NCBI GenBank assembly: GCA_003164035.1 | Contig: PLRS01000056.1 | Span: 1 to 64,000, forward strand | Reading direction: 5' to 3' | DNA from: Bryobacterales bacterium | Lineage (GTDB): Bacteria; Acidobacteriota; Terriglobia; Bryobacterales; Bryobacteraceae | Length of the DNA: 64,000 nucleotides | Part shown: positions 52,941 to 61,679 of the stretch, piece by piece | Layout of the letters: every line of letters begins with the position of its first letter | Position numbering within the stretch: the first letter of the stretch is position 1 | Translations under genes and position numbers: made by a program | Notes under the pieces: generated by a model | What the model saw: only the letters and a program-made list of their open reading frames with translations | The model's database searches: none | What the model was told of the DNA's origin: nothing

Positions 52941-55682
52941 TCACTTCGCCGCGGGCTTGCCTTCGGCGTCGATGACCACCACCTCGCCGATTTTGAGTTC
53001 GCGAATGCCGGCTTCGATTTTGGACAGGTCGCCCACCAGCAGCAGGGTGGCATTAGCGGGATTGGCATATTTTTCGGCGGAGGCGTTGACCGCTTCCCGA
53101 GTGGCCTTTTGGAACTCCTCCACCTGGCGCTGGAGCTCGGAAACGGGCAGCCCCAGGGTCCAAAGGTCCCGAACTTGTCGAGCCACGCGGGACAGGGATT
53201 CGAACTGCTGCGCGTACCCGCGCACCCGATTGTTGCGAGCGTCGGCCAGTTCCTTCTCGGACACCGGTTTCTCACCGGCGATGAACTTCAGCTCCTTCTG
53301 GAACTCGGCCACGGCTTCCTTGGTTTTATCGGTCTGGACCCCGCCGCTGGCCTCCCAGGCGGCGTACCTGGAATGGGCCGCGACCGATGAGAAGACGCCG
53401 TAGGAGTAACCTTTATCTTCGCGGATATTGGAGCCGAGACGGGCAGCCGCGCCGCCGCCCCAAACGGTATCCGCCAGGTTCAACGCGTAGTAGTCGGATG
53501 CCGAGCGCGCAGGCGCGGGCAGCAACTCGCTCACCACGGTCTGCGCGGCGTCGGGCCTGTCCACCAGGAACACCTTACCCACGCCCATGGGCCGCGGCGC
53601 CGGTATGGACAACGCGGGAGCGGCGCCGGCCGGCCATGTGCCGAAGCTGTGGCGCGCGAGCTCGGTGGCGTCGGCCAGAGTAATGTCGCCGGCGAAAACC
53701 AGCGCCGTACTGCCGGGTTTCCACCAGGCTCGGTGGAAGCGCGCCAAATCGTCAGCCGCGATTTTCTCCACCGTGGAGGGGTAACCTTGCGGCGGCCGCC
53801 CATAGGGGTGGGCCGGGCCATAGAGCAGCGCGGGTCCCACGCGCGCCGCGATCGCGTCGGGATCGTTGTAGGCCTGCGCCAGCGAATCCAGCCGCTTCTT
53901 CTTTTCGCGGTCCACCTCGTCCTGGGGAAAGCTCGGATTCCGCACGATGTCGGCGAGGAGATCGAAGGCGGCGGGCAGGTTGCGCCGCAGAACCTCCAGG
54001 TTGAGGTTAGCCGATTCGGGAGTGGCCGCGCCGGCGATGCTGGCGCCGAGGTCGCCCAGTGCCGCATCGATCTCGATGGCTTTCCTGGTTTTCGTTCCCC
54101 GCTGCATCGCCTGCACCACCAGGCTGGCAAGCCCTTCCCTGGCCTGCGGATCGGCGCCGCTGCCGGCTCTGGTTGCCAGCGCGACGGCCACTTTAGGCAG
54201 GTCCCGCCGCTCGGCCACCAATACCTCGAGGCCGTTTTCCAGCCGCGCGGACTTTACCTCGGGCGCCTGAAAAGGACGGTCGGGCCCTAGCGCAGGCGGC
54301 TTCGAACGGTCCAGTTCCGTCACGGCCGGCCGCTGCGAGTTCTCGGGATGGAAGCGGACGGCGACGCGATTGGGCGTGTCCAGCCAGCGCGACACGGCGC
54401 GGCGAATATCCTCGGCGGTCACCCGCTGGTGCCGCTCCAGGTCGGCGGCGAATTTATCGGGACGCCCGAGAAAGACGTTGTACTGGTTGAGCAGATCGGC
54501 CTGGCCGCCGAAGCCGCCGATCCGTTCCAGGCCGGTGACGAATCCGAATTCCCACTTGGTTTTCGCGCGTTCCAGTTCCTGCGCGGTCGGGCCCTCTTTG
54601 GCCAAACGCGAAATTTCCGCGCCGACAGTCTGTTCGATCTCCGCCAGCGAGGCGCCGGGCCGGGCGGTGGCGACGACGGCGAAGAATCCGGCAATCTCCA
54701 TCGAGCTTTGGAACGCTTCCACATTGGTGCAGAGCTGCCGGTCGTGCACCAGCGTTTGGGGTAGGCGGGCGGAAAGGCCGTCCGCGAGGATGGACGACGC
54801 CAGGTCCAGCACGCCATCGTCGGGGTCGAAAAACGCGGGACTGGGCCAGGCCAGGTAGGTGCGTTCGCGCGGTACGCGGTCGTTCACCTCGATGGTTTTC
54901 GGAGACTCGAGCACGGGAATCCAGTGCTTGGGACGGTCCAGAGCGGGGCCGGGCGGTATCGGTCCGAAATATTTCTCGACCAGGCGCCTGGCTTGAGCGA
55001 TATCGAAATCGCCTGTGATGGCGAGCGACAGATTGTTGGGCGTGTAGTAGGTCTTGAAGAAGTCGACCACGTCGGCGACGCTGGCGGCATTGAGATCTTC
55101 CGGGCTGCCGATGACGTCGTGGGCGTAGGGGTGGCCCGCCGGACTCAGATTTTGCTGGAGCAGCATGAAGGCGCGGCCGTAGGGCTGATTCTCCAATCCC
55201 TGGCGGCGCTCGTTCTTGACGATGTCGCGCTCGTTATCCAGCTTTTGCTTGGTGAGCACGTCGGTCAACGTGGCCAGGCGGTCCGATTCGATCCAGAGAA
55301 CGTATTCCAGATTGGCGGAGGGTACGGTGGCGAAATAGTTGGTGCGGTCCTCGGTGGTGGTGCCGTTCACGCCTCCGGTAAACAGGCTGGCGCCGGCTTT
55401 CTCCAGAAAGCCGAAATACTTTCCGTTGGCATCCTTCGAGCCTTCGAACATCATGTGCTCGAACAGATGGGCGAAGCCGGTGCGGCCCGCGCGCTCGTTC
55501 TTCGAGCCGACGTGATACCAGCTATTCACGTGGACCATGGGCAGCTTGCGGTCCACGTGCAGGATGACGTCGAGGCCGTTGGGCAGGGTAAATTTTTCGA
55601 ATTCGATCTTAGGCGCGTCTTGGGAAAAAGCCGTCAGGGCAGCCCCGGCCAGCGCTACCAGAAGGACAAAGCGGTTTGGCAT
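52941..55682 (-). CDS. Secreted M16 metallopeptidase (double domain)
   Basis: 913 residues. Signal peptide (FVLLVALAGAALTAFSQ). First M16 domain has the inverted zinc motif HLFEHMMFEGS at about residues 80-90 with DANGKYFGF after it, and the downstream Glu region NERRQGLENQPYGRA. A second M16 domain (from about residue 480, LENGLEVLVAERRDLPKVAV) lacks HxxEH, as is usual for the non-catalytic half. Degrades peptides in the periplasm or outside. ATG 55682 with GAGGAG eight bases upstream; an upstream frame to 55823 is rejected. Confidence 0.93.
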   Translation of the reverse strand: MPNRFVLLVALAGAALTAFSQDAPKIEFEKFTLPNGLDVILHVDRKLPMVHVNSWYHVGSKNERAGRTGFAHLFEHMMFEGSKDANGKYFGFLEKAGASLFTGGVNGTTTEDRTNYFATVPSANLEYVLWIESDRLATLTDVLTKQKLDNERDIVKNERRQGLENQPYGRAFMLLQQNLSPAGHPYAHDVIGSPEDLNAASVADVVDFFKTYYTPNNLSLAITGDFDIAQARRLVEKYFGPIPPGPALDRPKHWIPVLESPKTIEVNDRVPRERTYLAWPSPAFFDPDDGVLDLASSILADGLSARLPQTLVHDRQLCTNVEAFQSSMEIAGFFAVVATARPGASLAEIEQTVGAEISRLAKEGPTAQELERAKTKWEFGFVTGLERIGGFGGQADLLNQYNVFLGRPDKFAADLERHQRVTAEDIRRAVSRWLDTPNRVAVRFHPENSQRPAVTELDRSKPPALGPDRPFQAPEVKSARLENGLEVLVAERRDLPKVAVALATRAGSGADPQAREGLASLVVQAMQRGTKTRKAIEIDAALGDLGASIAGAATPESANLNLEVLRRNLPAAFDLLADIVRNPSFPQDEVDREKKKRLDSLAQAYNDPDAIAARVGPALLYGPAHPYGRPPQGYPSTVEKIAADDLARFHRAWWKPGSTALVFAGDITLADATELARHSFGTWPAGAAPALSIPAPRPMGVGKVFLVDRPDAAQTVVSELLPAPARSASDYYALNLADTVWGGGAAARLGSNIREDKGYSYGVFSSVAAHSRYAAWEASGGVQTDKTKEAVAEFQKELKFIAGEKPVSEKELADARNNRVRGYAQQFESLSRVARQVRDLWTLGLPVSELQRQVEEFQKATREAVNASAEKYANPANATLLLVGDLSKIEAGIRELKIGEVVVIDAEGKPAAK

Positions 55683-56315
55683 ATCGCGTCTCCTCGGGCG
55701 AACAGTGGAAAGTATTCCACATGCTAGCCCAGGAAAGGCGGCAAGTCCACCGGTGCAGCGGCGAACTGGTGGGGCGGACGCCCACGTCCGCGCGGGTCCC
55801 CCTGGACCCGCCTTTCGTCGCAAGGATCAAGCGCCCGCGCCGGTGGTGCGCGACCTGGGGAGTGGCTCGCGGACGCGGGCATAAGCGTTAGGGATAAGCG
55901 TTAGGAACAGCCTGACGCGACGCCGACGTGAACTCGTGTTTCGGGACACACAGCTCCGTCCCTCCACTCGATTTTATGCCATGGCCGCGTTTTCCGTGGC
56001 CGTGGCTTGGCTGGGAGGTCGCCGCCAAGAGGCTCGGGTTCGGCCGCTCATCCCCCGCTCGCGCAATTTGGGCGCCTCCCCTCGATAATGAGAAAGACCC
56101 GTTCGCGATTGGTTCCGCCCCGCGCGACGCGGTAAGCGAGTCCGGGCTCGACATACTTGGTATCTCGAGGCATCGAGGAAGAAGTGCGTCGCCAAGGGCT
56201 AAAATTCTCATCCGGGACACACCCCTCCGTCACGGAACGCCTGTTCTCGCGGGCGTCGCGTCAGACTGTCCCCACTGACCTCATGTTAGCTGACTACTTG
56301 CCGTGAAAATTCAGG
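55683..56315. other. Spacer without recognised gene
   Basis: About 630 bases. Short frames occur on both strands but none shows a family motif, ribosome site and signal together. A minus-strand piece near 56100-56200 (KYVEPGLAYRVARGGTNRER) has protein-like composition and might be a remnant; it was not identified. Confidence 0.4.
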
Positions 56316-57998
56316 CTAGGGCAGGGTCATGCTGGCCTGGAAGGTGTGGACATACTTCCACGTCGCCTGCCCGCCCAGCGAGAGGCCGGAAGCCGAGAAC
56401 GCGGTCACTTCGGAGGGGTCCGGGTCGACTTCGATGCTGATCACAATCGGCCCGGGAGCCCCCGTCACGCATTGGCTGAGTGGAGGGTACACCGGTGGAG
56501 GATACATCGTTATCGTCCCGTCCGACGTGCTTACCGTTCCCGCAAAATTGGAAAACTGGTAGCCGCCATATGAGGCCGGCACCTGTTGGATGAGCTCGAC
56601 GGTGGTCCAGGAGTTCGGATCGCCGCCGCTCCAATTGATCGTGAAGGGCGCACATGCGGAAAATACGACCGCTCCCGCCAGCGGCGTTTGAATCTGGATG
56701 TCGGCGCCGATTTGAGTGGTAGCCTGAAACGCTCCCACGTCCGCGCCACCGCCCGCGGTCACCGTGTAGGTGCCCGCCTGGATAGTGCCATTCAGAAGCG
56801 TTGCCTGGTATGCCGAGAGGCCGCCCAACCGTCCCTGCTGAAACGGAGCCGCTGGAGCCTGCGTCGCGGTGAGGCCGGGGCCCTGCGCCGTCACCGTTCC
56901 GGCCGCCAGGCTGCGGTAGCCTGGAACGGGGCAGGAAGGGCCGAAAAGCGTCATAAAACCGGCGGCGTTTTGGCTGTAGGCCGGGGCAGCCGGCGCCGTC
57001 ATTCCGGGTGAGGACTGCAGGGATACCGTCACCGTATCCGCCCGGAGGTGAGGTACGGTTGGACCGTGTTATAGGTTTCCGTCTCACTGACGGTTTTTTG
57101 CCAGGTGATCTGCCCGTAACCCGCCGCCGGCGGATCCACGCAGGGTCCGCCGCCCTGCCGGATTGCGAGCGTGACCGGCTGGCTCATCGCCAACGAGTTG
57201 TCCTCGTACGCAATCTGGATTGGGACCGCGCAGCCCTCGCGCACCGAGGCCGGGATCTGGACGTTAGTCTGGTCCATCCCCACTAGGCCGGGCGCGAGGC
57301 CCTGCCACGCTTGCGGTGCTCCCGGCGGGCTCTGAAAGTCGAACAAGACGCCCTCGCCCAGCGGCGTGGAACTCTCATTTAGCGGCGTCAGCGGGGTCGG
57401 CACGCCGTCCGGTGGATATTGCCCGGCCATGGAATCAAGGCCGGTCCCATAGATCGATATCCAGCCGCCCGGGGAGGCGCTGTTGGCGGAAGAGTTGACT
57501 GACACGCTGCCGTCGGCGGCCACATTGAGCACCGCCCCCTGGCCACAGCCGCTGCCATCCATGGAAAAGATGCCGAAAGCCTGCCATGCGTTCGCAGGCG
57601 CGCTGAACGGTACGCTATTGCCTGCCGCGGTGGACACCACTACGCCGGCGACGACCACCACGCCCGGGGTTTCGTCGCCCGGAGATGGGACCTGAAGGTT
57701 GATCTGCGTAGGCGAAACATAAAGCAGGGGCGCGGCAACTCCGTTCCACGCCACGCTTGTGCCGCCAAGCTGCCGCGGCAGCGGGTACGCCTGCGCGGTC
57801 GCCGCCGCCGCGGCCAGATTCGTTCCGAACACGGAAACGATGGACCCGGACGGGCCGAGCGTTGCCTGGTAGCTGGCGGCGTTTACCAGGCTGGTCACCA
57901 CCGGCGTTTGGCACCAATCACCAAGCCATGATCGGCAGGACCGCCAGCCCGATCAGGGCGCGGAGAGCCCGGCTCCGGCCACTTTGCTCATTGCGCAT
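56316..57998 (-). pseudogene. TIGR03437-type secreted protein, two frameshifts (copy B)
   Basis: Reading from ATG 57998: MRNEQSGRSRALRALIGLAV and LPIMA form a signal peptide; a one-base shift near 57925 is needed to enter VVTSLVNAASYQATLGPSGS...IVSVFGTNLA, the TIGR03437 domain typical of Solibacter. A second one-base shift near 57040 joins TYNTVQPYLTSG to DTVTVSLQSSPG and the C-terminal beta-rich part (FSACAPFTINWSGGDPNSW) to 56316. Together about 560 residues. Its start overlaps the upstream CarboxypepD_reg-like gene. Function unknown; extracellular. Confidence 0.65.
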
Positions 57999-58722
57999 GG
58001 CTTTGGGCCCCCGTGACGGTGAATGTGAAGCTCTGGTCCTGGCCGGAAGAGGCCTGGAACGCGGCGCCCCCGGCCGGCGCGGTAAGTGGGGCGCCGGTTG
58101 CGTCCGCGAGCGCCACGTCGCCGCTGTAGATCCACAGCCAGAAGGGCGTGCCGGCGGGGATGATCAACTGGTAGTTGCGGCCGGCCGAATCGACGGCCGT
58201 GTTTTGCGCACCCTGGTATGCGCCGGTGCCGTACGCGACCCCGACCAGGAGTTTGCGCGGGGTCCACGGACCGTCGACCACCCGCGGCAGGAGCCCCATG
58301 GGATCGTTCACTCTCACATTTAAATATACGCCCTTTGCCAGGGCCAGCGTCTGGCTGGTTGTCGCGCCCGCCGACACTGTCGCCGGGACCGCCTGCCCCC
58401 AGACGCAGGGGTCCAGGTAAGGTGCCGAGGGAACGCTGGCGCAGAGCAGGTGCGGCACGGCCGGCAAGCCTGTGACGGTGAACTTGCCGTTCGAATCGGC
58501 CGTGACGGACCCGCTCACGGCGTTGGCTCCGGGAGCAAGAGCCTGCCCGGCGCCGCGCGCCGGCTGGGGCTGGACGGATAGGTAGCGCACGACGGCGCCG
58601 GCGAGCGGGACGCCCTGTTGGTCCGTAACGGAACCCTGCAGCGCCCCTGTCGCTCCAGGCTGCGCCAGAGCGAACGAGACGGGCAACAGCGCGCAAACCG
58701 ATAAGGCCTTCATAACCGACAT
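57988..58722 (-). CDS. Secreted carboxypeptidase-regulatory-like domain protein (copy B)
   Basis: 244 residues. Signal peptide (ALSVCALLPVSFALAQ); then a CarboxypepD_reg-like sandwich (GALQGSVTDQQGVPLAGAVVRYL...SNGKFTVTGLPAVPHLLCAS), a DPCVWGQ motif and VSAGATTSQTLALAKGVYL...NVRVNDPMGLL shared with the gene at 59900. ATG 58722 has GAGGAGGAG seven bases upstream. Extracellular binding or scaffold role is only guessed. Intact, unlike most of its neighbours. Confidence 0.75.
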   Translation of the reverse strand: MSVMKALSVCALLPVSFALAQPGATGALQGSVTDQQGVPLAGAVVRYLSVQPQPARGAGQALAPGANAVSGSVTADSNGKFTVTGLPAVPHLLCASVPSAPYLDPCVWGQAVPATVSAGATTSQTLALAKGVYLNVRVNDPMGLLPRVVDGPWTPRKLLVGVAYGTGAYQGAQNTAVDSAGRNYQLIIPAGTPFWLWIYSGDVALADATGAPLTAPAGGAAFQASSGQDQSFTFTVTGAQSHAQ

Positions 58723-58796
58723 GACCGTGCTCCTCCTCTACTTGCTGGTGGGTACATACGGACCTTGGCCGTTGTGAAAGCCGGGACTGAAAGCCG

Positions 58797-58859
58797 GGAC
58801 AGACGATGCTTTTCCTGATTTCGCGATTCCCGGAGATATTGTAAAGCACCGTCTGTCCC
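58797..58859. repeat. Dispersed hairpin repeat family E, copy 1
   Basis: GGGACAGACGATGCTTTTCC, then TGATTTCGCG and a spacer, mirrored by GTAAAGCACCGTCTGTCCC at 58841-58859. The same sequence with few differences recurs at 59780-59844. Preceded by extra half units (AAAGCCGGGAC). Confidence 0.8.
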
Positions 58860-58874
58860 GTGTTTCCGTCCCGC

Positions 58875-59757
58875 TCACTGGAAGGCCCAGATCTGCACCA
58901 GCGGGCTGATGGCGGCGCCGACTAAGAGTTGAAGCTGCACCGGTTCGCCGATTGGCGTGCCGGTCTCCGGCACGGCGAAGTTGACCTGAGCCGCGCCGAA
59001 CACGTCGCCCGGCGCAACGCCGGCGTAGAACGTTTGAGCCGCGGCCGAGCCGGCGCCGCCCACGGACGATTGCGCAATAAGCGCCGGGCTCTGCGGGAAC
59101 AGACAGGAAGGGCAAGTCTGCAAGACTGCGCCGTCCGCGGGGAGGGGCACAGCCTGGCCGACCCCCGTCCCGGTCGCCCAAATTGCCACGATGCTGCCTG
59201 AGTGGGCCGGGTTAGTCCGCGAGTTGATCGTCCCGTCCTGATTCACGGCGGCGGCATATCCGGTGGCCGGGTCAGTGATAAAAATGGCCGGTTGGGCCGG
59301 AGCCACGAACAGGTTGGTCAAGGCAGTCGTTCCCTGCGGGGTGACCAATTGCAGAGCCACAGTGTCCTGGCCGTAGATCTCCACCGGAACGACCGCATTG
59401 ATCTGGTTTGCGCCCACATAGAGCAGCGGAGCCGGCACGCCATTGAAGAGGAGCCGATAGCCGCCGAGCGTGGAAGCAACCACGTTGTTGGATATCTGGG
59501 CGCCCAGCGCCGTCGCGGGGCCCAGGTTGGAACCGTAGAGAGTGACGAGTTCGGCCGGGCGACTACGCCCGAGGCCGCGAAGGCCGCCGCATTTCCCATG
59601 TCTAAAAGGCTGGGCGCGGAGGCGGCCACAGGGAGCAGCAGCGAGCCGTTGGCCCCCAGGGCGGCAATTCCGGACTGTCCGGAGGCGATCGCGACACCCG
59701 CCGCGCCCGGCAGCGCCGGGTAGAGGGCGGCCACCTCGGTGCCGTCCGGTGACAAGG
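58875..59757 (-). pseudogene. TIGR03437-type secreted protein, N-terminus lost and frameshifted (copy A)
   Basis: Coding from about 59757: LSPDGTEVAALYPALPGAAG and NGSLLLPVAASAPSLLDMGN, then a shift near 59560 moves to AELVTLYGSNLGPATALGAQ, the TIGR03437 domain, with LLFNGVPAPLLYVGANQINA and PAIFITDPATGYAAAVNQDG downstream to the stop at 58875. No start or signal peptide remains: the coding stretch begins exactly at family E repeat sequence. Relative of copy B at 56316. Confidence 0.6.
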
Positions 59758-59885
59758 GAAAGCCGGGACAGGGGAAAGCCGGGACAGACGGTGCTTTTCC
59801 TGATTTCGCGTTTCCTGGAAATATTGTAAAGCACCGTCTGTCCCGTGTTTCCCCCCTGTCCCGTGTTTCCCCCCGTGTTTCCCCG
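59758..59885. repeat. Dispersed hairpin repeat family E, copy 2
   Basis: Tandem half units CCGGGACAGGGGAAAGCC, then GGGACAGACGGTGCTTT (59780-59796) and its mirror AAAGCACCGTCTGTCCC (59828-59844), followed by repeated GTGTTTCCCC units to 59885. It abuts the broken 5-prime end of the TIGR03437 gene. Confidence 0.8.
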
Positions 59886-59899
59886 CGCGCGGGTTCGTC

Positions 59900-60674
59900 C
59901 TACTGGCTCGTGCCGGTCACCGTGAGTCCTATGACCGCTGGCGTCGCGCCGGCCGGGACGTTGATTGCCGTTCCCAGCGCCGGGAACGGGTTGCCCGATT
60001 GATCGCTTATGGCCAGGTGGGCGGCCAAGACCTGCAGGCTCACAGAGGTGCCGAACGGAATCGTGATTACCTGGTCTCGTCCTGTGGCGGTGCTCGACTG
60101 GATTGGGGCGCTGTAATGGACCCCTTTGCTCGTGACGACGTGGATCTGGAGGTCGAGATCCACGGGGCCAGTGACGGACTTCAAGAGCTGCTGTGGGTCG
60201 TTGACGTGGACCCAGACGGCCGGGCCCTTCGCCATCACGATTTTCACCCCGGATGTTGTCTGCCCGGCGCTCACGGTGAAATTCGGGGCGGAAGCGGACC
60301 AATGGCAGGGGTCGAGGAGCCCCGGCGTTGCCTCCGCGCAGGCGATATACTGGCCGGGCGCTAGACCGTCAGCCTGGAAGGAGCCGCTGGCGTCAGCCGC
60401 GACTATCGCCACCAACGGCCCGGTGATCACGGGCGGCGCGGGGGAGGGAGGCACAACTGAAGGAGCGCGGCTGATCAGCACACGCGCGCCGGGAACGGGG
60501 TGGCCGCTATCGTCGAGGACCGAACCCCGTTAAGCTGGCGCTGCCATTCGCCGCCAGCCGGCAATCCGCGCCGAGAAGAAGCGCGAGGAGCAGTATGAAG
60601 AACAGCTCCCCGAGACAACCGGAGCCCAGTGGCCCGCAGTCCGCGATCGATTTCAGTTTCCGCCGGAGTATCAT
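59900..60674 (-). pseudogene. Secreted carboxypeptidase-regulatory-like protein, one frameshift (copy A)
   Basis: From ATG 60674 (GAGGTG upstream): MILRRKLKSIADCGPLGSGC, then LFFILLLALLLGADCRLA as signal peptide and NGSASLTG; a shift near 60525 leads to VLDDSGHPVPGARVLISRAP and the rest, AACAEATPGLLDPCHW-like CAEATPGLLDPCHWSAS, VSAGQTTSGVKIVMAKGP and VHVNDPQQLLKSV, ending at 59900. Clearly paralogous to the gene at 57988. Restored length about 257 residues. Confidence 0.65.
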
Positions 60675-60682
60675 GGTGCACC

Positions 60683-61676
60683 TCATTGCATTTTCCTTGG
60701 GGGAGGAACTGCCTCCTTGCCGTCGACAATCGCCCCACGAGTATACGTCGGCCTGACATTCGCCTCCGTCCTTGCAGGCTGAAAGTCTTCGCTATCCAAC
60801 TGCAAGACATGCGGAGCGCACCGATTATCACTTAAGGAAGCTAGGTCGACTAGTATCGTGCGGCCACCTGCCAGCCCCGGTCCAACTTCGGCCTTGTCAA
60901 GCTTCCACGCGGGCGTGCTTCCTGAGGGGACATCGCGCCCACAAATCTCGCCGGTCGTCAGCAGACGCCTGGAGGCGGACGGCGCGCCCTTCTCGTCCAG
61001 GGTGACCAGAACGACCCCCGGACCACTTGCAGCGCGATCCTCAAAAAGAATCGCCCGGCTGTCGGCTGCCCAGTAAAGTCGGGTTCCCCCGACCGAGATG
61101 ACGCTGGCCCGCTGGGATCTGAGTATTGCTGCCGGGGAAATTCCGATGCCCGGGAGGGAAGATTACCCCTCCCACGTCGATGGTTTCGTTTGGCTCGTCC
61201 GCAGGCCGGTTCTGCACCGGAGTTTTTGTGAGGTCGTAAACCATGCATTCATCGGACCCTTCTACGCCGTGCAGCGGGTAGAACTTCACGTAAGCAATCC
61301 ACCTTTGGTCGGGGGACATGGCCGGGTAATACGCCCAGAACGCGTCAACCACCGAAGCCCTAGCTTTGTCTACCACGTAGACGGCGGTGGCGTGCCCCAT
61401 GTCACCGTACACCACCAGCCGACCATCGGGCAATGGGCAGACCTCTGCAATCTCGGAAATCAGCGATCCTTCCAAGGAAACTCTAACGGCAGCGCTCCCC
61501 CTGCCAATGTAGAGGGCCGTACTGCCGTTCTTCTGGTCCACAGTCGCGGAGATGTCCTGAAGCGTGGGACTGACGCCCCCGGGAGCTCCGCAATACTCGG
61601 GGTGCGACTGGGCGATCTGTCCCCAAACGGGACACATCCAGACCGCGGGGAACATGGCAAGACTGGCGATTTTCAT
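60683..61676 (-). pseudogene. Secreted propeller-like protein, one frameshift
   Basis: Signal peptide MKIASLAMFPAVWMCPVWGQ; then QDISATVDQKNGSTALYIGR, PLPDGRLVVYGDMGHATAVY, YYPAMSPDQRWIAYVKF, blades of a WD40/PD40-like beta-propeller. A one-base shift near 61150 restores LPGIGISPAAILRSQRASVI and SVGGTRLYWAADSRAILFED, SGPGVVLVTLDEKG to the stop at 60683, nine bases before the next gene. GAGGTG precedes the ATG at 61676. Full length about 330 residues; function unknown. Confidence 0.65.
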
Positions 61677-61679
61677 GGC

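Noticed and set aside
55888-56220. A 110-codon minus-strand gene in the spacer after the M16 peptidase
   Set aside because: No recognisable domain, no ribosome site, overlapping frames of similar quality on both strands.
58797-59885. CRISPR-like repeated units
   Set aside because: The repeats are palindromic, irregularly spaced and without unique spacers of equal length or cas genes.
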